From contig DIZI01000008.1 in the NCBI GenBank assembly GCA_002427885.1, forward strand, positions 221,646-285,645: a stretch of DNA of 64,000 nt. The letters run 5' to 3'. This DNA comes from Paludibacter sp. UBA6032. Its GTDB lineage: Bacteria; Bacteroidota; Bacteroidia; Bacteroidales; Paludibacteraceae. Position numbers and translations under genes: made by a program. The notes under the pieces were generated by a model. The model was not told where the DNA came from and did not search any database. It was given only the letters and a program-made list of their open reading frames with translations. Position 1 is the stretch's first letter. The number at the start of each line of letters is the position of its first letter. This document shows, piece after piece, positions 8,900-16,749 of the stretch.

Positions 8900-11665
8900 A
8901 TGAATAAAATTATATTTTTGGTTTCAATTTTAATCATTCTCTTTTTCACTTCCTGCCAAAGTGATAAAACAGATGGAATTAAAGTAATCGGTGTTTCACA
9001 ATGCAGTGATGATGCCTGGCGTCGCTCAATGAACAGCGATATGAAAAGAGAAGCATCGTTTAATCCGGGCGTTAAAATTCAAATTAAAACCGCACACGAC
9101 AGCAATCAGCAACAAATTCGCGATATTGAAAGTTTTATTTCTGATGAGGTAGATTTGATTATTGTTTCACCCAACGAGGCTATTCCGCTTACACCGGTCA
9201 TTGAAAAAGCCATGCAAGCCGGTATTCCAGTGGTCCTTGTCGACCGAAAAATCAGTTCGGGCAAATATACTGCATTTGTTGGTGCTGATAATTTCCAAAT
9301 TGGGAAAGAAGTTGGTGTTTACACTGTTAATCTACTCAATGGCAAGGGTAATGTGGCCGAAATTAGGGGTTTGAACGGGTCGACTCCTGATTTTGAGCGT
9401 CACAATGGATTTACAAGCATCATTAAAAATTATCCGGGAATTCATATTGTTTATCAGGCTGATGGAGGATGGCTCCGAAAACAGGCAAAAGATAAAATGA
9501 CAGAATTTTTGCGAAAAGATATTCCAGTCGATCTGGTTTTTGCACATAACGACGAAATGGCTATTGGTGCACACGAAGCATTGACGGTTTCGAGTGGAAT
9601 TAAAAAACCGCTTTTGCTGGGTATTGATGCACTTCCCGGAACTGATGGAGGAATTCAGAAAGTGTTAAGCGGAATTTTAGACGCCACTTTTATTTATCCT
9701 ACAGGTGGCGAAAAAGCCATTCAGACAGCCGTACGGATATTGAAAGACGAACCTTTCGATAGGGAAAATATACTTTATACAGCTGTTGTGGATAAAACCA
9801 ATGCGCGTGTAATCAAGCTACAAACCGACCAGATTATAGAGCATCAGAACCGGATTAGCCAATTGAACAACGTACTAAATGTGAATCTGGAGAAATACAG
9901 CACACAACGCATGATTTTATTCAGTTCGTTGTTGATTCTTTTTTTAATTCTGGTTTTACTGATATTATTAATCCGTGCTTATAGCAGTAAAAATAAAGCG
10001 AATAAAACCCTTGAATCACAGAATATTGCCATCAATAAACAAAAAGAGGAAATTTCGGAACAGCGAGATCAATTAATCGTACTTTCTAAAAATCTGGAAG
10101 AAGCTACTCAGGAAAAACTGGTTTTCTTTACCAATATTTCGCATGAATTCCGTACACCGCTAACCTTAATTTTGGGTCCGTTGGATAGTTTGTCTGAAAA
10201 AGAAAAATTAAGTTCAGAAGGTAATAGAATGCTTCAACTTATGCGGAAAAACGTTCATGTTTTATTGAAACTGATTGACCAAATTATAGATTTCCGCAAG
10301 TATGAAAACGGTAAAATGCAAATGTTTTTTACACTCACCGATTTAAAAAGTTTTATCTCTGAAATTTCTGATTCATTTTTGGTTTTTGCAAAGAAGAAAC
10401 ACATACATTTCTCATTTACGGCTGGTAATGATGATTTTACTTTGTGGTTTGATTCGGACAAAATGGAGAAAATCTGTTACAACCTGCTTTCGAACGCTTT
10501 TAAATTTACGTCTGAAAACGGAAAAATAAAAGTGCATCTTTCCAAAATTGACCTGAATAATGAATTGTTTGCCGAACTCACAATTTCCGACTCTGGTGTC
10601 GGAATTTCGGAGCAACACATTCACAGTATTTTCGAACGGTTTTTTAAAGTGGATAGCCGTGCATCAGGTTCTGGAATTGGGTTGCATTTGACCAAGTCAT
10701 TGGTTGAAATGCACAACGGAGATATTTCAATTAGAAGCGAGGAGGGTAAAGGAAGTACATTTACGGTTCGGATTCCTTTCCGTCAGAAAGAAATTACAGT
10801 GGTGGAACAATATCCGAAATTTTCATCAAATTCAACCAGAGAAGATGATATGTTGATTCTAGATATGGAGAACGAAACTGTTGAAAAAGTTAACATGCAA
10901 ACCGATAAGCCATTGGTTTTAATTGTCGAAGATAATACCGATGTCCGCAGTTATATTAAAAGTCTTTTGCTGGAAAACTTCGAAATTATCGAAGCAACGA
11001 ACGGGCAAGCGGGCTTTATAAAAGCAATGAAATTTGTACCCGAACTTATTATCAGTGATGTTTTGATGGATATAATGGATGGTTTTGAACTGTGTAAGCA
11101 AGTTAAGGAAAATCTTTCAACCAGTCATATTCCGGTTATTTTGCTCACTGCTTTTGCACAGGACGAACAACGTGCCATCGGATTTGAATGTGGCGCAGAT
11201 GCTTATATTCCAAAACCATTCAACGAAAGTTTGTTGAAAATCCGCGTACGGAAACTGATTGAAAACCGCGAAAAGGTTAAAGCGTATTTCCAGAAAAACC
11301 TCACTTTTGGTGAACGGAAAGAAAATGTGGCCGAAATTGATAAAACGTTTATTGCAAAATTCAGAAAAATTATAGAAGATAAGTTGATTGACAGTGATTT
11401 GAATGTGGACGAAATTGGCAAAAACCTGGGTCTTTCGCGTGTTCAACTTTATAGGAAAATAAAATCACTTACAAATTATGCCCCTAATGAATTGGTGCGC
11501 ATTATCCGATTGAAAGCTGCAGAACAAATGATAATCAATTCTGAAAAAAGTGTTTCCGAAATTGCTTATGATACAGGATTTTCATCCCCTTCTTATTTCA
11601 CAAAATGTTTCAAAGAGTATTTTAATGAAAGTCCGACTGAATATGTAAAAAGAATAAAAATGTAA
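8900..11665 (+). CDS. Hybrid two-component system protein with periplasmic sugar-binding sensor
   Basis: A 921-residue one-protein signalling system. Domains in order: signal/lipobox-like N-terminus (FFTSC, Cys19); a ribose-binding-type periplasmic domain (about 30-315); a membrane helix (about 338-361); a coiled linker; a histidine kinase with H-box ISHEFRTPL (His415) and ATPase motifs (NLLSNAFKFT, SGSGIGLHL); a receiver domain (VEDN, phospho-acceptor Asp720 in ISDVLMD); and an AraC-type DNA-binding domain at the end. The architecture matches BT1754 of B. thetaiotaomicron, whose sensor domain binds fructose. With the neighbouring GH32, porter and fructokinase genes, it most likely activates this locus in response to fructose. 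Confidence 0.95.
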   Translation: MNKIIFLVSILIILFFTSCQSDKTDGIKVIGVSQCSDDAWRRSMNSDMKREASFNPGVKIQIKTAHDSNQQQIRDIESFISDEVDLIIVSPNEAIPLTPVIEKAMQAGIPVVLVDRKISSGKYTAFVGADNFQIGKEVGVYTVNLLNGKGNVAEIRGLNGSTPDFERHNGFTSIIKNYPGIHIVYQADGGWLRKQAKDKMTEFLRKDIPVDLVFAHNDEMAIGAHEALTVSSGIKKPLLLGIDALPGTDGGIQKVLSGILDATFIYPTGGEKAIQTAVRILKDEPFDRENILYTAVVDKTNARVIKLQTDQIIEHQNRISQLNNVLNVNLEKYSTQRMILFSSLLILFLILVLLILLIRAYSSKNKANKTLESQNIAINKQKEEISEQRDQLIVLSKNLEEATQEKLVFFTNISHEFRTPLTLILGPLDSLSEKEKLSSEGNRMLQLMRKNVHVLLKLIDQIIDFRKYENGKMQMFFTLTDLKSFISEISDSFLVFAKKKHIHFSFTAGNDDFTLWFDSDKMEKICYNLLSNAFKFTSENGKIKVHLSKIDLNNELFAELTISDSGVGISEQHIHSIFERFFKVDSRASGSGIGLHLTKSLVEMHNGDISIRSEEGKGSTFTVRIPFRQKEITVVEQYPKFSSNSTREDDMLILDMENETVEKVNMQTDKPLVLIVEDNTDVRSYIKSLLLENFEIIEATNGQAGFIKAMKFVPELIISDVLMDIMDGFELCKQVKENLSTSHIPVILLTAFAQDEQRAIGFECGADAYIPKPFNESLLKIRVRKLIENREKVKAYFQKNLTFGERKENVAEIDKTFIAKFRKIIEDKLIDSDLNVDEIGKNLGLSRVQLYRKIKSLTNYAPNELVRIIRLKAAEQMIINSEKSVSEIAYDTGFSSPSYFTKCFKEYFNESPTEYVKRIKM

Positions 11666-11675
11666 ATTTTGAATT

Positions 11676-12164
11676 ATGTATGATGATCAGGAAAATGAAT
11701 CCGACCGGATTGAATTATTAGCTATTTTCAAAAAGGGTTATGAAATCCTTGAAGTAGTCCGTCAAATTGCCGATCTGATATCAGATGAAGATGAACATCT
11801 CATTCATATAAAGCAATTTATGCTTGAAGATGCACATATGCTGACAGCAAAAGTCGCAGCTGCAGAAGGTGGTGATTTATATGATATCCGAATGGAAAAT
11901 GCGGCTATTATCAGAAAATCGGCACAAAGTTTAATGCTGTACAATCATTCATTGGAGATGCTTGGCTTTGAGCATGTCGAATATTATTCTATTGTGCGGA
12001 ATTTGATTGAAGAATACCGGCTGTTATTTATCGATTGGGTAGCGGGTTTTGATAAATGGAATTATATTATCGATCGTTGGGGCTTGTTTAATCCTCCCGG
12101 AGTAGGACCTTTTGATGTTGATTCGAATGATACTTTTTTTGATAATGACGAAGATGAGTTTTAA
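11676..12164 (+). CDS. Conserved-looking hypothetical acidic protein
   Basis: A 162-residue soluble protein with no signal peptide or membrane helix; I do not recognise a named family. It appears mostly helical (residues about 10-125), with a very acidic C-terminus (FFDNDEDEF). It begins 10 bp after the stop of the hybrid sensor gene, so it may be cotranscribed with it. Nothing in the sequence suggests an enzyme. Confidence 0.62.
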   Translation: MYDDQENESDRIELLAIFKKGYEILEVVRQIADLISDEDEHLIHIKQFMLEDAHMLTAKVAAAEGGDLYDIRMENAAIIRKSAQSLMLYNHSLEMLGFEHVEYYSIVRNLIEEYRLLFIDWVAGFDKWNYIIDRWGLFNPPGVGPFDVDSNDTFFDNDEDEF

Positions 12165-12197
12165 AACCTGAAATGTGATTTATAACGCATTAATAAC

Positions 12198-12566
12198 TTA
12201 TTCCCGGTTATTTAATGGTTTATAAAATTCCCGGTAGGTCGTGTTGTTGGAATAGAAATGGAGGCGTTCAAGCATTCCGGCAGAAGTTTTGTATCCGTAA
12301 GCAAGTATAGCTGTTACACCGGTTTCTTTACAAACTTTCTCAAATTCCTGATATAGTTTAATGCCGATAATGCTGTTCTGAAATTCCTTTTTTACGGCAC
12401 AAAACCAAATCATGATCCCTCCGCTGACCATTTTTTCACCACTGATAAAGCCTTTAATTTGTCCTTCGTTTTCGTACACCAGCGTCAGACAACGTTCATT
12501 CATTACAAGTTGTTCTATCCATGAGCGGTCATATGGAACGTTGTCATCGTATTTGAATGGTTCCAT
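12198..12566 (-). CDS. GNAT-family acetyltransferase-like protein; true start uncertain
   Basis: A 122-residue fragment with GNAT features (ERCLTLVYENEGQIKGFISGEK, then VKKEFQNSIIGIKLYQEF as the acetyl-CoA loop region). The frame stays open upstream to 12641 and reads IRKASAEDIDLIHHILDM just before the ATG, a typical GNAT first strand and helix. No ATG, GTG or TTG lies in that stretch; the only candidates are ATT at 12635 or CTG at 12632. So either the gene uses a rare start or its 5' end has decayed. Substrate unknown. Confidence 0.6.
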   Translation of the reverse strand: MEPFKYDDNVPYDRSWIEQLVMNERCLTLVYENEGQIKGFISGEKMVSGGIMIWFCAVKKEFQNSIIGIKLYQEFEKVCKETGVTAILAYGYKTSAGMLERLHFYSNNTTYREFYKPLNNRE

Positions 12567-12726
12567 ATCCAGAATGTGGTGAATAAGGTCAATATCTTCG
12601 GCTGAAGCTTTTCGGATAGATTTGTTTTTCAGAATAGAGTTTTATAAGCTTAAAAGAATATCCTTACATTATTCTAGCATTTTTTTTGTTTTAAATTATC
12701 TATATTTCAACTTATATTACAGTTAT

Positions 12727-13542
12727 TCATGCCATTTTATAAACTATATCTTTTACCCATTGTGCCCAATCCGACTGACTTTTCGATTTGTCGAAAGTTT
12801 GCCACGGAATCGGTTTACCAATGCGAATGCTAAAATGGCTTCCTCTTTGTTTATACATTTCATCAACCAGGTATAACATTTCAATATTCAGTTTAATCCC
12901 CAGAAATTTACGTAGGTTAGCTAAATTATAAAAGAAATTCGAGTTACGTCCTTCAAAATAGATTGGAACTACATCCCGTTGATATTGAACTGCTTTACTG
13001 ATAAAGTTTTTTTTCCATTCCAAATCGCATATTTTCCCATTGATTTTGCGCGAGCAGATTCCTGCGGGGTAAGTAAGCAGATGATCATCAGATTCATACA
13101 GTTCCTGCATCATCTCGGCATGGCCTTTACTTTGCGAACCTACTTTATTGACAGGAATGAACATGTCTTCCATAGGTTTCAGATTCATAAGAATGTCATT
13201 TGAGAAAAAACGTATTTTCCCATCGTATTCTTTTCCAAGTAAATAACCGGTTGTTATACCATCTAATCCTCCCAAAGGATGATTTCCTGCAAAAATATAT
13301 TTTCCCCCTTTCGGTAGATTTTCTTTTCCTTCAATGCTTGTTGTAACATTCAGATATTCGAAAGCCGATTCAATAAATTCCAGATTTTTTTTATCAGGAT
13401 ATTGAATGAAAAAATCGTTTAATTCATTTTCGTGAACAATTCGTCTTAAATAATTGACTAAAAATTTTGGGACTTTTGTCCTTGGAGCTTTGTCCTTAAG
13501 AACTTTTGCAATATCAATTTTTATTAGTTTCTCTGAATTCAT
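12727..13542 (-). CDS. PlsC-like acyltransferase (copy A of a tandem pair)
   Basis: A 271-residue acyltransferase-fold protein. The acceptor-site motif is NHPLGGLDG (His88), a variant of the H-x4-D motif of glycerolipid acyltransferases, with a later YFEGRNSNFFYNLA block. No obvious membrane helix. It is strongly similar along its whole length to the gene immediately upstream (13594-14418): IKIDIAKVLKDKAP, GKENLP, MFIPVNKVGSQ, RDVVPI and IGKPIPWQTFDKS are shared. The family includes acyltransferases for phosphatidic acid, ornithine lipids and glycine lipids, and the sequence alone does not decide which. Confidence 0.82.
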   Translation of the reverse strand: MNSEKLIKIDIAKVLKDKAPRTKVPKFLVNYLRRIVHENELNDFFIQYPDKKNLEFIESAFEYLNVTTSIEGKENLPKGGKYIFAGNHPLGGLDGITTGYLLGKEYDGKIRFFSNDILMNLKPMEDMFIPVNKVGSQSKGHAEMMQELYESDDHLLTYPAGICSRKINGKICDLEWKKNFISKAVQYQRDVVPIYFEGRNSNFFYNLANLRKFLGIKLNIEMLYLVDEMYKQRGSHFSIRIGKPIPWQTFDKSKSQSDWAQWVKDIVYKMA

Positions 13543-13593
13543 GGATAAGACGCTCTGTTAGGTTAATTTTGTATTAGAAATGCAAAGTGTAAA

Positions 13594-14418
13594 TCATGTG
13601 GATTTAATTCTGTATGTGATTTCTCTGACCCATTCGGCCCAATGTGACTGACTCCTCGATTTATCAAAAGTTTGCCAGGGAATCGGTTTCCCGATATTGA
13701 TAGTAAAATGATTCCCTTTTTGTTTAAACATTTCATTGGGGAGAAACATCATTTCAATATTGACTTTTATCCCTAAAAACTTGCGAATTCTGGCCAGATT
13801 GTAAAAGAAGTTTGAATTCCGTCCTTCAAAAAAAATAGGGACTACATCCCGCTGGTATTGAATGGCCTTACTGATAAAACTTTTTTTCCAATCCATGTCT
13901 ACAATTTTACCGTTTACTTTCCTTGAACACATTCCCGATGGAAATGTAATTAAATGATCTTCAGAATCAAAGAAACTTTGCAGACTTTCGGCATGGCTTT
14001 TACCCTGGCTTCCTACTTTATTTACAGGAATAAACATCTCCCGCAAAGGTTCTACGTTCATTAATAAATCGTTCGTAAAAAGCTTTACTTTTCCGCTATA
14101 TTCACGTCCTAACATTAACCCGATAGTTAATCCATCGAGTCCGCCAAGGGGATGATTACTCGCAAATATATATTTGCCGTTTGCCGGAGGTAGATTCTCT
14201 TTGCCCGAAATACCGGTAGTAACATTAAACAGCCGGAGACTTGCTTCAATAAAGTCAAGGTTCTTTTTGTTTAAATTATCTGCGAATAATTGATTAAACT
14301 CCTTTTCATGAATGATGCGGCGTAAATAGTTCACAATAAATCCCGGGATTTTGGTCTTAGGTGCTTTGTCTTTCAGCACTTTCGCTATATCAATTTTAAT
14401 TATCTCATTTGAATACAT
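13594..14418 (-). CDS. PlsC-like acyltransferase (copy B of a tandem pair)
   Basis: A 274-residue paralogue of the protein encoded at 12727-13542, first in the pair. It carries the same NHPLGGLDG motif (His89) and the same C-terminal IGKPIPWQTFDKS. The 51-bp gap to copy A suggests one transcript from the promoter at 14454. The two copies differ most at residues about 40-70 and 110-160, so they may have different acyl donors or acceptors, or simply be a recent duplication. Acyl transfer to a membrane lipid head group is inferred from the family. Confidence 0.82.
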   Translation of the reverse strand: MYSNEIIKIDIAKVLKDKAPKTKIPGFIVNYLRRIIHEKEFNQLFADNLNKKNLDFIEASLRLFNVTTGISGKENLPPANGKYIFASNHPLGGLDGLTIGLMLGREYSGKVKLFTNDLLMNVEPLREMFIPVNKVGSQGKSHAESLQSFFDSEDHLITFPSGMCSRKVNGKIVDMDWKKSFISKAIQYQRDVVPIFFEGRNSNFFYNLARIRKFLGIKVNIEMMFLPNEMFKQKGNHFTINIGKPIPWQTFDKSRSQSHWAEWVREITYRIKST

Positions 14419-14453
14419 GTTGTACCTTAAATCTGTTTTTTTTTGAATGAATG

Positions 14454-14461
14454 CAAATGTA
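14454..14461 (-). promoter_or_regulatory. Candidate -7 element of the acyltransferase operon
   Basis: CAAATGTA on the + strand reads TACATTTG on the - strand, an exact TAnnTTTG match, 36 bp before the ATG at 14418. The -33 element is not recognisable. Confidence 0.5.
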
Positions 14462-14715
14462 CTAAAAAAGAGTAAATCTGGGAATGTGAAATATTTATTT
14501 TCTACTATCTCAAATCTACATTCACAAAATTACATTATTTAAAAAATATTCCCCCACATTAATGTAATTCCATTGTGTTATTAGCTGAATATTTCTAAAA
14601 ATTTGATATATTGCTATTTGATTGCTTTTGAGTAATTTTTTATCGGTTTACAAACTGTTCATAAGTTGTTCAAAATACACATATTTAACGTTGAAAATTG
14701 TTGATAATTTTTTAG

Positions 14716-14730
14716 TGGGGAATAGTGGGG
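14716..14730 (+). promoter_or_regulatory. Two MraZ-type operator boxes (TGGGG-N5-TGGGG)
   Basis: AGTGGGGAAT occurs twice in direct tandem at 14714-14733, giving TGGGG boxes at 14716 and 14726 with a 10-bp period. Known MraZ operators are repeated TGGGN boxes spaced by five bases in front of mraZ, so these are probably autoregulatory sites. They cover the position of the -33 promoter element, which fits repression. Confidence 0.78.
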
Positions 14731-14747
14731 AATCTGATTTAATTTCA

Positions 14748-14755
14748 TACTTTTA
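14748..14755 (+). promoter_or_regulatory. Candidate -7 element of the dcw cluster (TACTTTTA)
   Basis: TACTTTTA differs from TAnnTTTG at one base and lies 27 bp before the mraZ ATG and 18 bp after the second MraZ box. Confidence 0.45.
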
Positions 14756-14782
14756 CAGTTGTAAAAATGAACTCAATAAAAT

Positions 14783-15247
14783 ATGTCAACATTTATAGGT
14801 AAATACGATGCAAAAGCCGATGTGAAGGGAAGAATATTCATTCCTTCTACTTATCGAAAGGTATTGCCTGACGGTGAGAAAGAACGGGTTGTAATGAGAA
14901 AGGATGCTGAGAACGAGTGTCTTATTCTGTTTCCTGAAAATGTTTGGAATAAAAAAGTGAGTGATTTGCAAAGTAATCTCGATGAATGGAATCCGGTAGA
15001 TCAGCTTTTATTAATGCAATTTGTCTCAGATGCAGAATGGTTGGATATTGATTCACAGGGTCGTATCTTGATTTCTAAAAAGAATCTCCAGGCTATCGGA
15101 GTAGATAATTCAGAAGTATTATTTGTGGGATTGGTAGACCGGATAGCAGTCTGGAGCAAATCACGTTATGAGCAATCAAAAATGTCTTCGCCCGATTTTG
15201 CAGCTTTGCTTAAAGATAGAATGATGAAGAAACCCCTAACCCTTTAA
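14783..15247 (+). CDS. mraZ: Transcriptional regulator MraZ
   Basis: A 154-residue protein with two AbrB-like DNA-binding halves, each with the family motif: DVKGRIFIPS near residue 14 and DSQGRILISKK near residue 90. MraZ forms a ring and represses its own dcw operon. It is the first gene of the cluster and has matching TGGGG boxes upstream. The last codons and the stop (MKKPLTL-stop) come from a copy of the palindromic repeat, so the natural C-terminus has been replaced or trimmed by that element. Confidence 0.96.
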   Translation: MSTFIGKYDAKADVKGRIFIPSTYRKVLPDGEKERVVMRKDAENECLILFPENVWNKKVSDLQSNLDEWNPVDQLLLMQFVSDAEWLDIDSQGRILISKKNLQAIGVDNSEVLFVGLVDRIAVWSKSRYEQSKMSSPDFAALLKDRMMKKPLTL

Positions 15248-15253
15248 GGGGAA
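15233..15253. repeat. Palindromic repeat copy overlapping the mraZ stop codon
   Basis: CCCCTAACCCTTTAAGGGGA lies across the 3' end of mraZ and provides its TAA at 15245-15247. It belongs to the CCCCTAACCCCTAAAGGGG family found at six or more other places in the window. Confidence 0.8.
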
Positions 15254-15282
15254 TGAAGTTAGTTTAAACTTCATAAAATCAA

Positions 15283-16245
15283 ATGAATATGTTGTTAAAG
15301 AAAAATACATCAAACGTGAGCAATGCAGTTCCCCTTCAGGGGGAAGGGATCTACCATATTCCCGCCTTGTTGAATGAAACCATTGATGGTTTGAATATCC
15401 ATCCGGATGGGGTTTATGTTGATGTGACTTTCGGTGGTGGAGGACATTCGCGTGAGATATTGGCCCGGTTAGGTAAAAAAGGCAAATTGATTGGTTTTGA
15501 TCAGGATGAAGATGCATTGAAAAATGTGATAAAAGATCCCCGCTTTATTTTTGTAAAGAGTAATTTTAGTTACCTGAAGAATTTCCTCCGCTATCATAAT
15601 ATCGAAAAAGTTGATGGAATTTTAGCTGATTTAGGTGTGTCATCCCATCACTTCGATGAAGCTGAACGTGGATTCTCATTCCGTTTTGATGGAGCACTGG
15701 ATATGCGAATGAATACCAAATCGCCTCTGACTGCTGCAGTTTTACTTAATACCTATTCTGAGGAAAAACTGGCCGATGTATTTTATTTATACGGAGAGTT
15801 ACACAATTCCCGCAAGATTGCCCGAACTATTGTGAATGCCAGGACCCAGGCTCCGTTTAATCGTATTTTTCCATTTATTGAAGTGTTGAAACCTTTTTTT
15901 GGAAGAGAAAAGGAGAAAAAAGATATGGCCCGGGTTTTTCAGGCATTGCGCATTGAAGTGAATAAAGAAATGGATGTATTGAAATCATTATTGGAACAAA
16001 GTCTGGAAGTACTGAATCCGGAAGGTCGCCTGGTGGTATTGACTTATCATTCGTTGGAAGACCGTTTAGTGAAAAACTTTATACGAAGCGGAAATTTTGA
16101 AGGTAAAATTGAGAAAGATTTTTACGGGAATGTGCTTTCTCCCATGAAAGCGATTAATAATAAGGTAATTGTGGCTGATAAAGCTGAAATTGAAAGCAAT
16201 CCACGATCCCGAAGTGCAAAACTCAGGATCGCGGAATTGAAGTGA
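15283..16245 (+). CDS. rsmH: 16S rRNA (cytosine1402-N4)-methyltransferase RsmH
   Basis: A 320-residue methyltransferase (old name MraW) that methylates C1402 of 16S rRNA using S-adenosylmethionine. The SAM-binding loop is VDVTFGGGGHSREIL, and GILADLGVSSHHFDEAERGFSF and the C-terminal NPRSRSAKLRIAEL are family signatures. Homologues normally begin at or just before YHIPALLNE; here about 24 extra residues precede it, part of which (NAVPLQGEG) is encoded by a palindromic repeat at 15329-15346. No ATG lies between the repeat and YHIPALL, so the repeat must be translated if the gene is expressed as read. Confidence 0.95.
   Translation: MNMLLKKNTSNVSNAVPLQGEGIYHIPALLNETIDGLNIHPDGVYVDVTFGGGGHSREILARLGKKGKLIGFDQDEDALKNVIKDPRFIFVKSNFSYLKNFLRYHNIEKVDGILADLGVSSHHFDEAERGFSFRFDGALDMRMNTKSPLTAAVLLNTYSEEKLADVFYLYGELHNSRKIARTIVNARTQAPFNRIFPFIEVLKPFFGREKEKKDMARVFQALRIEVNKEMDVLKSLLEQSLEVLNPEGRLVVLTYHSLEDRLVKNFIRSGNFEGKIEKDFYGNVLSPMKAINNKVIVADKAEIESNPRSRSAKLRIAELK
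15329..15346. repeat. Palindromic repeat variant inside the 5' end of rsmH
   Basis: TTCCCCTTCAGGGGGAA is a near-perfect palindrome lying in frame in the N-terminal extension of RsmH. It is a variant of the CCCCTTTAGGGG repeat. Confidence 0.7.
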
Positions 16246-16250
16246 AGAAA

Positions 16251-16354
16251 TAGTAAATAGTTTATAGTAAATAGTTTATAGTAAATAGTTTATAGTAAAT
16301 AGTTTATAGTAAGTAGTTTATAGTATATAGTAAATAATTGTAAATAGTAAATAG
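16251..16354. repeat. Tandem 14-bp repeat (AGTTTATAGTAAAT) between rsmH and ftsL
   Basis: Five tandem copies of AGTTTATAGTAAAT run from 16259 to 16328, the last two with single changes, flanked by partial TAGTAAATAG units. The array fills almost the whole gap between rsmH and ftsL and contains stops in the frames checked. It is not CRISPR-like because there are no spacers. Confidence 0.88.
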
Positions 16355-16359
16355 TAAAG

Positions 16360-16749
16360 ATGTCCTGGTTCAGAAAAATAGTAGATGCCATTCGTGGAAG
16401 CGAAGATTTCTCGGATATTAAATCGAGTACAATTCGTGACATTCTGAATGGAGAGATATTATCCAAGAATTTTTTCAGGAAACAATATGGTTTGATAATT
16501 ATGATTGCTTTTTTAGCCTTTTTCTATGTAGATAACAGGTTTGCGTGTGAAACACAATTGGCAAAGGAAATTGAATTAAAGAAGAAAATACAGGATTTGA
16601 AGTATGAATCACTCACTATTTCTGCCGAATTGATGGAAATAAGCCGTCAATCAAGTGTGCTTGGTATGGTGAAATCGGAAAATCTACAATTAATAGAATC
16701 GGATATACCTCCGGTTGTAATTGAAGAAGATAGTATACAAAAAAAATAG
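16360..16749 (+). CDS. ftsL: FtsL-like cell-division protein
   Basis: A 129-residue bitopic membrane protein: cytoplasmic N-terminus of about 42 residues, one membrane helix (about 43-58, GLIIMIAFLAFFYV), then a periplasmic coiled-coil-like region (KEIELKKKIQDLKYESLTI). Size, topology and position between rsmH and ftsI identify it as the FtsL equivalent of the divisome. Sequence conservation in this family is low, so position carries most of the weight. Its stop codon directly abuts the ftsI start. Confidence 0.82.
   Translation: MSWFRKIVDAIRGSEDFSDIKSSTIRDILNGEILSKNFFRKQYGLIIMIAFLAFFYVDNRFACETQLAKEIELKKKIQDLKYESLTISAELMEISRQSSVLGMVKSENLQLIESDIPPVVIEEDSIQKK

Larger units (their letters stand above)
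14419..14782. other. Divergent intergenic region between acyltransferases and the dcw cluster
   Basis: This 364-bp AT-rich gap has no credible gene. It carries the -7 element for the leftward acyltransferase pair (14454-14461) and, on the right, the MraZ-type boxes and promoter of the dcw cluster. A CCCCCACATTA stretch near 14551 looks like a further GTGGGGG box on the opposite strand, but it is single and unproven. Confidence 0.6.

Noticed and set aside
8900..11665. A true outer-membrane lipoprotein because of FFTSC at the N-terminus
   Set aside because: The protein spans the inner membrane as a sensor kinase; the Cys motif is probably just part of the first signal segment, though lipidation cannot be excluded.
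12622..12876. An 84-codon + strand ORF rich in Phe and Tyr
   Set aside because: It overlaps the 3' end of an acyltransferase gene in antisense and the 5' end of the GNAT gene; the composition is that of a shadow frame.
16251..16354. CRISPR array
   Set aside because: The 14-bp units are contiguous without spacers, and no cas gene is present.
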